Part shown: one piece after another, positions 15,601-24,087 of the stretch
Position numbering within the stretch: the stretch's first letter is position 1
Layout: each line of letters opens with the position of its first letter
The notes under the pieces: model-generated
What the model saw: only the letters and a program-made list of their open reading frames with translations
Databases searched by the model: none
What the model was told of the DNA's origin: nothing
Origin: Desulfurellaceae bacterium bin18
Lineage (GTDB): Bacteria; Desulfobacterota; Binatia; Bin18
DNA: 64,000 nucleotides
Reading direction: 5' to 3'
NCBI GenBank assembly: GCA_002238415.1
Contig: MPMI01000015.1
Location: forward strand, 47,770-111,769
Translations under genes and position numbers: made by a program

Positions 15601-15657
15601 TCCTCCCCCTCAGAGGGGGGAGGAAAAATCTACTCCCTCTCTCCTGGAGGGAGAGGG
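15601..15657. repeat. Two adjacent CCTCCC/GGGAGG hairpins
   Basis: 15601-15609 pairs with 15616-15624, and 15635-15643 pairs (one G-T) with 15649-15657; the second belongs to the CCCTCTC...GAGAGGG-CTGGGGTGAGGG type that recurs in many GC-rich genomes. A related copy is at 38619-38641. The repeat abuts the truncated 5' end of the domain fragment at 15674, so it may mark the break. Confidence 0.6.
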
Positions 15658-15673
15658 CTGGGGTGAGGGGGAA

Positions 15674-15877
15674 CATGCGGTGGTGGCGCTGGTGGATGGC
15701 CCAGAACTCGGGCGGGTCACGGTGCAGGTGACGACCGTGGGCAACGGGGCCGAGGAGGAGTTTCTGCGGGGCGTGGCGGGCGAATGTGTGGTGGAGGACT
15801 TCCCACAGACCGGGCAGACGGTGACATTGGAGTGGCAACAGAGTCAACAGAACTTTGTCATTACCGGGGTGGACTGA
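15674..15877 (+). pseudogene. Truncated copy of the beta-sandwich domain seen at 13680
   Basis: The in-frame stretch from 15674 reads HAVVALVDGPELGRVTVQVT, then EEEFLRGVAGECVVEDFP and LEWQQSQQNFVITGVD. It matches the last 67 residues of the chimeric protein at 13680-14138 on the opposite strand (AHTVTALVDGVELGR..., EFLQGVAGECVAEGFP, LEWQQNSQNFVITDV). The 5' part is missing and is replaced by the hairpin repeats. A GTG at 15680 could serve as a start, but no ribosome site is seen. It is best read as a broken relic. Confidence 0.6.
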
Positions 15878-15953
15878 GGGACGGAGCCGGCGGAGCAGCG
15901 GGCAGGCAGGGGCCACACACCGCACGGCATCCTGCCTTTTCTCATTTGCATCA

Positions 15954-15970
15954 CCCCTCCAAAGGAGGGG
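15954..15970. repeat. Short CCCCTCC-AAA-GGAGGGG hairpin
   Basis: A perfect 7-bp palindrome with a 3-nt loop, followed by ATTCTC. It resembles the CCCTCC-GA-GGAGGG-GATTAC palindrome at 14639-14652, so these look like members of one short dispersed family. No other content is recognised in 15878-16127 apart from this hairpin and the AAAGGAG ribosome site of the next gene. Confidence 0.5.
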
Positions 15971-16127
15971 ATTCTCTGCTTCCTCGCCCTTGGAGGGAGA
16001 AGATACGCACTGAGACCCAACCCGGCCCCGCTTCCCTTTTACACACAGACGCATGCCTGATACAGCAGGACGAGTCAGAGATTGGCGTACCGTGAGGGAC
16101 GAGCAGGACAAACAAAGGAGCACATGC

Positions 16128-16889
16128 ATGGCAGATTTGATGCAGGACAAAGTCGCCCTGGTTACCGGTGGCAGCTCGGGTATTGGCCGCGCTACCGCGC
16201 TGACCTTCGCCCGGGAAGGAGCCAAGGTCGTGGTGTCCGACGTGGCGATTGAAGGCGGGGAAGAGACGGCCAGCCTCATACGAGAGGCCGGCGGTGAGGC
16301 GCTCTTTGTCAGTGCCGATGTGTCGCAGGCCGCACAGGTCGAAGCCCTCATTGCCAAGACGGTCGAGACCTACGGACGGCTGGACGCGGCCCATAACAAC
16401 GCGGGGGTTGAGGGCAGTTCAATGATGACAACCGACTATACGGAGGCGGATTGGGACCAGGTGATTGCAATCAATCTGACCGGCGTATGGTTGAGCATGA
16501 AATATGAGATTCCGCAGATGCTCGCCCAAGACGGGGGCGCGATCGTCAATACGTCTTCAGCCGCCGGGCTGCTCGGTTTCCGTAGAGGCTCGGCCTATGT
16601 GGCCAGCAAGCATGGCGTGCTCGGCCTGACCAAAACCGCAGCTCTGGAATACGCCAAGTCCGGCATCCGGGTGAATGCCGTCTGCCCCGGCGCGATTGAT
16701 ACGCCCATGATGGGCAGGCTGACCGATCACCGTCCCCACCGGGCCGCAAAGATGGCATCTTTTGAACCGGTCGGTCGCATGGGTATCCCCCAGGAAATCG
16801 CCGAATCGGTGGTGTGGCTATGCTCGGACGCGGCCTCGTTCGTCACCGGCCATGCCATGTCCGTTGATGGCGGCATGGTTGCTCAGTAG
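16128..16889 (+). CDS. Short-chain dehydrogenase/reductase
   Basis: 253 residues from ATG 16128, chosen because AAAGGAG ends 8 bp upstream; an earlier frame to 16053 has no ribosome site. The VTGGSSGIGRATALTFARE loop, NNAG, the Ser of NTSSAAGLLG and YVASKHGVLGLTK (catalytic Tyr and Lys) are all present, ending in FVTGHAMSVDGG. It is the first gene of a plus-strand run (SDR, SDR, LLM, then HyuA and HyuB) with 47 bp to the next SDR. Sequence is close to that next SDR, which indicates tandem duplication. Likely an NAD(P)-dependent alcohol dehydrogenase, substrate unknown. Confidence 0.9.
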   Translation: MADLMQDKVALVTGGSSGIGRATALTFAREGAKVVVSDVAIEGGEETASLIREAGGEALFVSADVSQAAQVEALIAKTVETYGRLDAAHNNAGVEGSSMMTTDYTEADWDQVIAINLTGVWLSMKYEIPQMLAQDGGAIVNTSSAAGLLGFRRGSAYVASKHGVLGLTKTAALEYAKSGIRVNAVCPGAIDTPMMGRLTDHRPHRAAKMASFEPVGRMGIPQEIAESVVWLCSDAASFVTGHAMSVDGGMVAQ

Positions 16890-16936
16890 GGGCGGCTTTC
16901 GTTGTGAAAAAGCAAAGAACAAAGGAGGATGACAGC

Positions 16937-17698
16937 ATGGGAACCCTGACAAGCGGTAAAGTCGCTCTGGTCACCGGGGCCGGCTCGGGTATCGGGCGGG
17001 CCGCGGCCCAGATATTTGCTCGCGAAGGGGCCAAGGTCGCAGTGGCCGATGTTAATGTGGCCGGAGCCGAGGAAACCGTGAAAATGATTCAGGACGCCGG
17101 TGGCGAAGCGTTCTGCATGAAAGCCGATGTGTCCAAGGCCGCGGAAGTCGAGGCCATGGTCGGCGCGGTGGTCGAGACCTACGGCCGGCTGGACTGCGCC
17201 TATAACAACGCCGGCATTGAGGGCGCGCTGGCCTCAACCACGGATTATACCGAGGCGGACTGGGCCCCAGTGATTGCGATCAATCTGACCGGCGTGTGGT
17301 TGTGCATGAAGTACGAGATTCCGCAGATGCTCAAAAATGGCGGTGGGGCTATTGTCAATACGTCTTCAGCCGCCGGGCTGCTTGGAGCGCCGAGGATGCC
17401 GGCCTATGTAGCCAGCAAGCACGGCGTGGTCGGCCTGACCAAGACCGCGGCCCTTGAATATGCCAAATCCGGCATCCGGGTGAATGCCGTCTGTCCGGGT
17501 ATTATTGATACGTCCATGGTTGGCCGGCTCAAAGAACGCCGGCCCAGAATGTTCGAGAAGATTGAAGCCGGCGAGCCTATCGGTCGTATGGGTCAGCCGG
17601 AAGAAATTGCCGAAACCGCGGTCTGGCTGTGCTCCGACGCGGCCTCGTTCGTGACCGGTCACGCCATGGCCGTTGATGGTGGGATTGTGGCGCAGTAG
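16937..17698 (+). CDS. Short-chain dehydrogenase/reductase, tandem paralogue
   Basis: 253 residues from ATG 16937 (AAAGGAGGATGACAGC upstream). Motifs are VTGAGSGIGRAAAQIFARE, VADV (acidic, NAD-favouring), YNNAG, NTSSAAGLLG and YVASKHGVVGLTK, with FVTGHAMAVDGG at the end. It differs from its neighbour at 16128 mainly in the cofactor loop (GAGSGIG against GGSSGIG) and in the variable substrate loop near residues 195-215, which suggests divergence of substrate rather than simple redundancy. It is 30 bp from the LLM gene and is likely cotranscribed with it. Confidence 0.9.
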   Translation: MGTLTSGKVALVTGAGSGIGRAAAQIFAREGAKVAVADVNVAGAEETVKMIQDAGGEAFCMKADVSKAAEVEAMVGAVVETYGRLDCAYNNAGIEGALASTTDYTEADWAPVIAINLTGVWLCMKYEIPQMLKNGGGAIVNTSSAAGLLGAPRMPAYVASKHGVVGLTKTAALEYAKSGIRVNAVCPGIIDTSMVGRLKERRPRMFEKIEAGEPIGRMGQPEEIAETAVWLCSDAASFVTGHAMAVDGGIVAQ

Positions 17699-17728
17699 CC
17701 GAACCCGACAAAACAGGAGGGATTTTCT

Positions 17729-18625
17729 ATGGCGATGTATTGCGGACTACACGTGGGTGGCGGGGCAGCGCTGCGCGAGGTCGATGGGGCACGCAAAATC
17801 GGCGAGACCGCGGAAGAACTCGGCTATGACAGTATTGTGACCGGCGACCATATCACCATTCCGAAAAAGATAGACTCGACCTCTCCCTATGCTGACGCGG
17901 CCCAGGCGCGCGGCCAGGACCCCTATTCGGTGTTTACCTCAATGGAATGGATGGACGCCTTCACCGTCCTGGCCTTGCTCATTCCCGCCACCAAAACAGT
18001 CAGGCTGGGGACCAGCGTGACCATTATTCCCTACCGTCATCCCTTGGAGATGGCGCGGGTGGTGGCCTCGCTTGATGTAGCGTCGGGCGGACGGGTGATC
18101 TTTGGGGCCGGCGTGGGCTGGATGGCGGATGAGTTCGAGTTGCTCGGCGTGCCGTATAAAGAACGGGCTCCCCGCACGCGGGAATATATTGCCGTCATGA
18201 AAGAGGTCTGGACGAACGAAACGCCCCGCTTTGATGGCAAGTTCGTCCAGATCGATCGCGACCTGCATTTTGCGCCCAAGCCAACCCAAAAACCGCACCC
18301 GCCCATCTGGGTCGGGGGCGAGTCCACTCCGGCGCTGAAACGGGTGGTTGAATTCGGTCAGGGTTGGCATATCGGCCCGCTGCCCCTGAGTGATATTCAG
18401 CACCGCTTTGATGAGCTGCGCCAGCTTATGGAAGCCGGCGGGCGGGATTATGCCGAACTGGAAATCACCTCAATGGTAGACCCCAGCGTCACTCCGGCTG
18501 AAATCCGCGCCTACCGTGACGCGGGTCTGCACGGCTTGCACGTCACCTGCGCCGCGCCTAAGCCCGAGGCCGTCTGTCAGGTCATGCGCGATTTCAAGTC
18601 CAAGATGGAAGATACCTTAGAGTGA
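17729..18625 (+). CDS. LLM-class F420/FMN-dependent oxidoreductase
   Basis: 298 residues of the bacterial luciferase/F420-dependent TIM-barrel family. Landmarks: AEELGYDSIVTGDHITIPKK, TKTVRLGTSVTIIPYRHPLE, ASGGRVIFGAGVGWMADEFE, KPTQKPHPPIWVGGES and the C-terminal GLHGLHVTCA. The GVGWMADEFELLG pattern is that of F420-dependent members (TIGR03619-like), although FMNH2 use cannot be excluded. It follows two SDRs (gap 30 bp) and precedes the hydantoinase genes. Oxidation of a hydroxylated intermediate or monooxygenation of a catabolic substrate is likely. One of five LLM paralogues in the window. Confidence 0.88.
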   Translation: MAMYCGLHVGGGAALREVDGARKIGETAEELGYDSIVTGDHITIPKKIDSTSPYADAAQARGQDPYSVFTSMEWMDAFTVLALLIPATKTVRLGTSVTIIPYRHPLEMARVVASLDVASGGRVIFGAGVGWMADEFELLGVPYKERAPRTREYIAVMKEVWTNETPRFDGKFVQIDRDLHFAPKPTQKPHPPIWVGGESTPALKRVVEFGQGWHIGPLPLSDIQHRFDELRQLMEAGGRDYAELEITSMVDPSVTPAEIRAYRDAGLHGLHVTCAAPKPEAVCQVMRDFKSKMEDTLE

Positions 18626-18712
18626 TCTACCTCGTGCCGGGATGGGTTGAGGCCAAATGGCCTCGCTGCCCACCGCCGGCGAGGACCTCCATGCGCCCTG
18701 CCCCTTTCACTC

Positions 18713-18741
18713 TTGACACGTTTTTCTCTCCCCCATAAGCA
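18713..18741 (+). promoter_or_regulatory. Possible promoter of the hydantoinase genes
   Basis: TTGACA (18713-18718) is followed after 17 bp by TAAGCA (18736-18741). The -35 is perfect but the -10 is weak. It lies 37 bp before the HyuA start and would give the hyu genes their own transcript, separate from the SDR-LLM run. Confidence 0.35.
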
Positions 18742-18777
18742 GGAGCTCTATAGCATCACCCTGAATGAGGAGCGCAC

Positions 18778-20835
18778 ATGTGGCGGGTAGGCGTCGATGT
18801 TGGCGGAACATTTACCGACCTGTTTGGCTGGGAAGAAACGACCGGTGAGCGCGTCACGGCCAAGGTTCTGACCACGCCCTGGGACCGCTCCGTTGGTGTC
18901 ATCGAGGCCGTCAAAAAGGCGGCCCGGGATTCTCTCGAAGCGGTCGAGCAGTCGGGCATTCCGTTTGACCAGATCTCCTGTCTGGTTCATGGCACGACCA
19001 CGGCCACCAATGCTCTGATTGAACGCTCCTACCCGGACCCGGCCCTGGTCACCACCCAGGGCTTTCGGGATACCGTCGAAATCGGTCGCCAGCACCGGAA
19101 GGACCTGTACGACCCCTATCAGGTCAAACCCAAGCCGCTCATTCGGCGCCGCTATCGCTATACGGTCCCGCAACGCACGAATGTCAAAGGGGAAGAGGAA
19201 CGCCCGCTCGATACAGCGGCAGCACGGCAGGTGGCCGAGCAAATCAAGTCGGAAGGGCTCCGCTCCATTGCCGTGTGTTTCATCAATTCCTATGTCAACG
19301 CCGCCCATGAGAGGCAGATGCGCGACATCCTGCTCGAACACATTCCTGATGCGCATATTATGCTGTCAGGTGAGACGCGCCCCTTGTTCCGTGAGCACGG
19401 CCGCTTTGTGACCACCGCGGTGAGCGCCGCGCTCAAGCCGGTGATGGGGGCCTATTTCGATCATCTGCTGGAGCGCCTCACCCAGCAGGGCTTTGACGGC
19501 TCCCTGCTGATTCTCAAAAGCAGCGGTGGTGTGATGGGCGTTGACCTGGCCAAAGAACACCCGGAGGAATTGCTGGAGTCCGGGCCGGCCGGCGGGGTGG
19601 CCTATGCCGGCTATCTGGCCGATGCCATACACGAGCCCAGCATTATTTGCGCGGACATGGGCGGTACGAGTTTTGATGCCTCGATTGTCGAAGACGGCAA
19701 GGGACTCGTCACCCGTGAGTATGAACTTGAATTTGAGCTGCCGATTATCCTGCCCATGCTCGATATCCACAGCGTGGGTGCCGGCGGCGGTTCGATTGGC
19801 TGGGTGGATAGCGGCGGCTCGCTTAGAGTGGGACCGCGTAGCGCCGGTTCGCAACCGGGGCCGGCCTGTTATGGCAACGGTGGGACCGAGCCGACGATCA
19901 CGGACGCCAACCTGCTGCTCGGCCGCCTGGAACCCACCCTGGGGGGGAAGATCAACCTGGACCGGCAGGCGGCGGAACAAGCTGTGAGTAGCGTTGCCCA
20001 GAAACTGGGCCTGTCACCGGTCGAAATCGCGGACGCCATGATCCAGATCAGTTGTGAGATTATGGCCCAAGCCGTCAAAAAGGTCATTATCAATAGAGGC
20101 CGTGATCCGCGTGACTTTGTGCTGACCAGTTTTGGTGGAGCCGGGCCCATGCACGCCTGCTTTGTAGCCCGGGCCATGAATATTCCGAAAGTCATCGTCC
20201 CGGCCGCTGCCGGGGTGGCTTCGGCCTTTGGTGCAACCGTCATGGATGTCCGCCAGGACGTTGAGCAATTCATGTACGCCCCGCTTGGGGAGGTTGACCT
20301 GGACCGGCTGAATAGCGTGTATGCCGAACTCGAACGGACGGCCCGCAGCCTGCTCGCCCGCGACAATGTCTCGGCAGAGAATGTGCTGATCAGCCGTACC
20401 GCCCAGATGCGCTATGTGGGCCAGACGTATGAAATTGAGACGCCCATTCCGGATGGCGCGCTCACCCAGGACGCTCTCGTCACCATTGCCGAGACCTTTC
20501 ACGCCGTACACAAGCAGGAGCATGGCGTCAGTTCGGATATCTTTGACCCGGCGTTGGTCTCTCTTAGTGTTGCGGCGACCGCGCCAACCGCAGCTTTACC
20601 TCCCTATAGAAGTGTCGCTGCGGAAAATGTCGTGGCCATGAAGAGTTCGCGCTCGGTGTATTTTTCCGGAGAATGGATCGACTGTCCGATTTACAACGGC
20701 CAGATTCTCCAGCCGGGCACGGAACTTCAGGGACCGGCGATTCTGGAATATCTGGATTCGGTGGCGGTGCTGCCGCCCGGCGCGCAGGCAACGGTTGATA
20801 CCCAAGGCAATCTTATTATACAGGTAGGACGATAA
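18778..20835 (+). CDS. Hydantoinase/oxoprolinase subunit A (ATP-dependent)
   Basis: 685 residues, normal for HyuA. The actin-like ATPase core is obvious: WRVGVDVGGTFTDLFGWEE at the start, CLVHGTTTATNALIER at about 60-80, LLESGPAGGVAYAGYLAD, IICADMGGTSFDASIV, and LTSFGGAGPMHACFVARAMN. HyuA with HyuB opens cyclic amides such as hydantoins or 5-oxoproline using ATP; related complexes carboxylate acetone or acetophenone. The B subunit follows after 38 bp. TGAATGAGGAGCGCAC precedes the ATG. Substrate is not deducible, but neighbouring dehydrogenases and LLM imply a dedicated catabolic route. Confidence 0.92.
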   Translation: MWRVGVDVGGTFTDLFGWEETTGERVTAKVLTTPWDRSVGVIEAVKKAARDSLEAVEQSGIPFDQISCLVHGTTTATNALIERSYPDPALVTTQGFRDTVEIGRQHRKDLYDPYQVKPKPLIRRRYRYTVPQRTNVKGEEERPLDTAAARQVAEQIKSEGLRSIAVCFINSYVNAAHERQMRDILLEHIPDAHIMLSGETRPLFREHGRFVTTAVSAALKPVMGAYFDHLLERLTQQGFDGSLLILKSSGGVMGVDLAKEHPEELLESGPAGGVAYAGYLADAIHEPSIICADMGGTSFDASIVEDGKGLVTREYELEFELPIILPMLDIHSVGAGGGSIGWVDSGGSLRVGPRSAGSQPGPACYGNGGTEPTITDANLLLGRLEPTLGGKINLDRQAAEQAVSSVAQKLGLSPVEIADAMIQISCEIMAQAVKKVIINRGRDPRDFVLTSFGGAGPMHACFVARAMNIPKVIVPAAAGVASAFGATVMDVRQDVEQFMYAPLGEVDLDRLNSVYAELERTARSLLARDNVSAENVLISRTAQMRYVGQTYEIETPIPDGALTQDALVTIAETFHAVHKQEHGVSSDIFDPALVSLSVAATAPTAALPPYRSVAAENVVAMKSSRSVYFSGEWIDCPIYNGQILQPGTELQGPAILEYLDSVAVLPPGAQATVDTQGNLIIQVGR

Positions 20836-20873
20836 TCGGGTAGAATCAGTTTCGCATTTACAGGAGGATGGTC

Positions 20874-22685
20874 ATGCAATCAGGCGCACTCGAACAGGCA
20901 GGCGACAGCATTAAAAACCGGGCCGGACTCGATCATATCACCTTCGAGGTCTTGCGGAATCTGTTTGAATACACCTGTGATCGGATGACGACGGTGCTCC
21001 AACGGGCATCATTCTCGCCTATTTTGTCCGATATGGTCGATTTCTCCAATGCCATTTATGATCCGGAGATGCGGCTGTTGAGCCAGGCCGCCAACGTCCC
21101 CGTCCATCTGGCGGCCATGAAGTTTTCAGCCCATGCCGTGCGTGATGAGTTCGGCATCGAAAATATGCGGGAGGGCGACATCTATGTGGTGAACGATCCC
21201 TACCGGGGCGGGACTCATATTAACGACATCTCCTGGATTAAGCCGATTTTTTACAAAGGCACGGAACTGCTGGGCTTCGCGGTCAGCCGGGGTCACTGGA
21301 TGGATTTTGGCGGTGGGGCGCCGGGCGGCCAGGCGTGGGGGACGCATATCGCGGAAGAGGGACTCCGTATTCCGCCCATCAAAGCCTTTGAAAACAATGA
21401 GATCAAACCGGAAATCCTCAAGATTCTGCTGGCCAATACGCGCACCCCGCATTTTATCCAGGGTGACCTCCAGGCTCATGTCGGCTGTCTCAAAGCCGCG
21501 GAAGAAGAAATGCAGTCCGCGGCCGAGCGCTATGGGCTGGAAACGGTCAAGGCCGCAATGGCCGAGTTGATCGCCTATACCGAGCGGATAGTCCGCAAGA
21601 AAATCGAGAGCATCCCGGACGGGGTGTACACCGGCGAAGATTATGCGGATACCGATGGCCAGACCGATGATCCCGTCAAGGTCAAAGTGACCCTGACGGT
21701 CAAAGACTCGGATATCACCGTAGACCTGACCGGTTCTGACCCCCAATGTCTGGGCGCCATCAACTCGCCCAAGGCTAATACCCATTCCGCAGTCTTCTAC
21801 TCACTCCAGTTTTTCCTGGAGCCCAGCGCGCCGCAAAACGAGGGCATGTTCAACCCGATCAGCGTGGTCTTGCCCGACGACTGCTGGCTGAACCCCAAAT
21901 GGCCGGCCCCAACCATCGGCTGTACGGTGCTGGCCGCCCCAAAGGTTGCCAGCGCGGTGTGGCAGGCGATTGCCAACGCCCTGCCCGAGCGCGCGGTCGG
22001 TTCCGCGTGTGGCGACTGTAACTGGTTTGTGTGTGGCGTGCGTGATTCGGACGGAAAAACCGACGTTTTCTCGGACCTGCCGGCCGGCGGCTGGGGCGGG
22101 ACGCCGTTCAGTGACGGCATGAATGTCACCATGGACCCACTGGGCAACTGCATGAATATGGAAGCGGAGACCGCGGAGCTGATGTTCCCGATTGCGTATG
22201 AGGCCTTTGATATTCGGCAAGACTCAGCCGGGGATGGCCACCACCGGGGCGGATTCGGCTCCAGTCTCAAAATCCGCTTTTTATGCGAAGGCGCGATGAG
22301 CGTGGAAACGGCCCGAACGCGTGAGGGTGCCCCAGGGGTGAACGGTGGGCAGCGGGGTTTGCCTCAACGTTTGTGGCACCTCTCTGCGGATGGCACCCAA
22401 AAAATTGTCGGCGGTCTGACCGAAGACAAGCGCTGGCTCAATCCTTTGCTGCGCGGCCACAAGCTCTCCCATGGTGACACCTTCTGGTTTGAAACCACCG
22501 GTGGCGGGGGCTGGGGCAATCCGCTTGACCGTCCGATCCAAGAGGTCCTCGACGATACGCTGGACGAGTATATCTCGGTGGAGAGAGCACGCAGCGTCTA
22601 TGGCGTAGTTGTGGATATCGCAACGAGGACGGTTGATGAAGCGGCCACCACAGCCCTGCGGGCCGCAATGCGCAGCGGCGCATAG
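20874..22685 (+). CDS. Hydantoinase/oxoprolinase subunit B
   Basis: 603 residues from ATG 20874. An ATG at 20868 directly abuts AGGAGG, so the second ATG, six bases from that site, is preferred. The HyuB pattern is complete: HITFEVLRNLFEYTCDRMTT, AANVPVHLAAMKFS, NDPYRGGTHINDISWIKPIF, ITVDLTGSDPQCLGAINSPK, and GDGHHRGGFGSSLKIRF near the end. It would form the catalytic complex with the HyuA subunit immediately upstream. The carboxylase branch has a third small subunit; none is encoded here, which favours hydrolase (oxoprolinase/hydantoinase-like) function. Confidence 0.92.
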   Translation: MQSGALEQAGDSIKNRAGLDHITFEVLRNLFEYTCDRMTTVLQRASFSPILSDMVDFSNAIYDPEMRLLSQAANVPVHLAAMKFSAHAVRDEFGIENMREGDIYVVNDPYRGGTHINDISWIKPIFYKGTELLGFAVSRGHWMDFGGGAPGGQAWGTHIAEEGLRIPPIKAFENNEIKPEILKILLANTRTPHFIQGDLQAHVGCLKAAEEEMQSAAERYGLETVKAAMAELIAYTERIVRKKIESIPDGVYTGEDYADTDGQTDDPVKVKVTLTVKDSDITVDLTGSDPQCLGAINSPKANTHSAVFYSLQFFLEPSAPQNEGMFNPISVVLPDDCWLNPKWPAPTIGCTVLAAPKVASAVWQAIANALPERAVGSACGDCNWFVCGVRDSDGKTDVFSDLPAGGWGGTPFSDGMNVTMDPLGNCMNMEAETAELMFPIAYEAFDIRQDSAGDGHHRGGFGSSLKIRFLCEGAMSVETARTREGAPGVNGGQRGLPQRLWHLSADGTQKIVGGLTEDKRWLNPLLRGHKLSHGDTFWFETTGGGGWGNPLDRPIQEVLDDTLDEYISVERARSVYGVVVDIATRTVDEAATTALRAAMRSGA

Positions 22686-22895
22686 TCGCCCACAACAACC
22701 GTTCGCTCCTGTCCCTGCCCTCTGAAGCCGCGGGCATACCGCCCGCCTCGGTGTTCCTTGGGGACAGCCATCGCGGCTGCCCTGCCTTGAGAGCACATTA
22801 GAAGAGCCCTTCTACTCAAGAAAGTCCTCCATGTAAGGTTGACAATGGTAATCAATAAAATTTACCGATTAAGCCGTTAAAGGATATTTAAAACT

Positions 22896-23183
22896 ATGGC
22901 AGGAATACGAGACCGGGGGAGACTCGTTCGCCGCTATATCCTGGAGAACGTTGGTTCCAATTCACAACACATTGTCCGTTCCACAGCTTTCCAATTCGGA
23001 ATCTCCCGTCAGGCTGTCAACAAACATCTCAGTCGTCTTGTCAAAGAAGGGCTCCTGACGGCGCGAGGAATGACTCGCAACCGCACATACACACTCACTA
23101 TCCCGGGGAAAAAACACGCGAAACCTGAGACAGACAGTCGGCGTGAGAGAACGGGGGCGGCTCGCCTACACAATCCGCGCTAA
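22896..23183 (+). CDS. Small winged-helix protein, apparently truncated
   Basis: 95 residues. The first 70 (MAGIRDRGRLVRRYILENVG, then FGISRQAVNKHLSRLVKEGL) form an HTH with a wing. This resembles the N-terminal part of proteins that continue into a DUF4325 (STAS-like) domain. Here the C-terminus after TLTIPGKKHAKP becomes charged, low-complexity sequence and the stop overlaps the stop of PPK2, so a downstream domain has probably been lost. The 60 bp upstream are strikingly AT-rich compared with the rest of the window and contain TTGACA at 22839-22844. Origin by transfer is likely; regulation of neighbours is unproven. Confidence 0.6.
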   Translation: MAGIRDRGRLVRRYILENVGSNSQHIVRSTAFQFGISRQAVNKHLSRLVKEGLLTARGMTRNRTYTLTIPGKKHAKPETDSRRERTGAARLHNPR

Positions 23184-24082
23184 CTTTCCTTTTTGAGACG
23201 CTTGCGGCTGGCGGCAAGACCGGCTTTCTGTTCCGAGGTCAGGGTCGGGTAGTGCAGGTCCAGTTGCTCAAGGGTCTGCGCCAGGATCTGCGCCACGGCC
23301 AGACGCATATAGGGCTTGTTGTCCGCAGGAATCGCATACCACGGCGCCCACGGAGTAGAGGTCTGATTCAGACAGTCTTCGTAGGCGTGCATATACGTGT
23401 CCCAATATGCACGTTCGGCCGTATCGGCCTCCGAGAACTTCCAGTGTTTTTCCTGTTTCTTCAGACGATCCAGGAAACGCCGACGTTGTTCCGCCTTAGA
23501 GACGTTAAGCCAGAACTTGAGCACTATCGTGCCGTTCCGGACCAAGTGCTTCTCGTAGTCCTGGATTGACTCAAAGCGGTACTCCCACAGGCCGTCGTGA
23601 TCCTTCGGCCAGGGCAGGTGCTGACGAGTCAGAAATTCGGGATGGACTCGCGCGATCAGCACCTCTTCATAATAGCTACGGTTAAAAATGCCGATACGCC
23701 CACGCTCAGGCAGGCGGAGCGTCGCCCGCCACAAGAAATCGTGGGCGTATTCCTCTACCGACGGGGCCTGAAACGAGAAGACCTGAAACCCGGCCGGATT
23801 GAGCCCCCGCATGACCGCCCGAATGGTTGAGTCTTTGCCCGCGGCATCCATGGCCTGGAAGATGCACAGGACGGCATACTGGGTCTGGGCATATAAAACG
23901 CGCTGTCGCTCGTCGAGGCGAGCGGTCAACTGCTCAAGCTGCTCCCGACACTCTGCCGTATTTGGTGCATTCTTTCCGGGGCCGGTCGGCGCGTCCTTCA
24001 CCAGGAAGGTCCCGTCGTACGGCACCTGAAACGGGCTGTCGGGAGGCGTAAAAAATTGCGGGGGCTTGCGAGGGTTTGCCAT
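23180..24082 (-). CDS. Polyphosphate kinase 2 family protein
   Basis: 300 residues from ATG 24082. The Walker A loop is FQAMDAAGKDSTI and the Walker B/lid region IGIFNRSYYEEVLIARVHPE with PERGR before it; KHLVRNGTIVLKFWLNVSK and WYAIPADNKPYMR are also typical. PPK2 enzymes transfer phosphate between polyphosphate and nucleotides. The N-terminus (FFTPPDSPFQVPYDGTF) and the order of motifs fit the AMP/ADP-phosphorylating classes, but the class cannot be fixed by eye. It lies 5 bp after the MaoC-like gene, so the two are likely cotranscribed. The stop overlaps that of the winged-helix gene by 4 bp on the other strand. Confidence 0.9.
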   Translation of the reverse strand: MANPRKPPQFFTPPDSPFQVPYDGTFLVKDAPTGPGKNAPNTAECREQLEQLTARLDERQRVLYAQTQYAVLCIFQAMDAAGKDSTIRAVMRGLNPAGFQVFSFQAPSVEEYAHDFLWRATLRLPERGRIGIFNRSYYEEVLIARVHPEFLTRQHLPWPKDHDGLWEYRFESIQDYEKHLVRNGTIVLKFWLNVSKAEQRRRFLDRLKKQEKHWKFSEADTAERAYWDTYMHAYEDCLNQTSTPWAPWYAIPADNKPYMRLAVAQILAQTLEQLDLHYPTLTSEQKAGLAASRKRLKKES

Positions 24083-24087
24083 ACGAT

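Noticed and set aside
15557..16357. A 266-residue minus-strand frame
   Set aside because: It is antisense to the SDR at 16128 and to the domain fragment, and the translation is serine- and arginine-rich low-complexity sequence.
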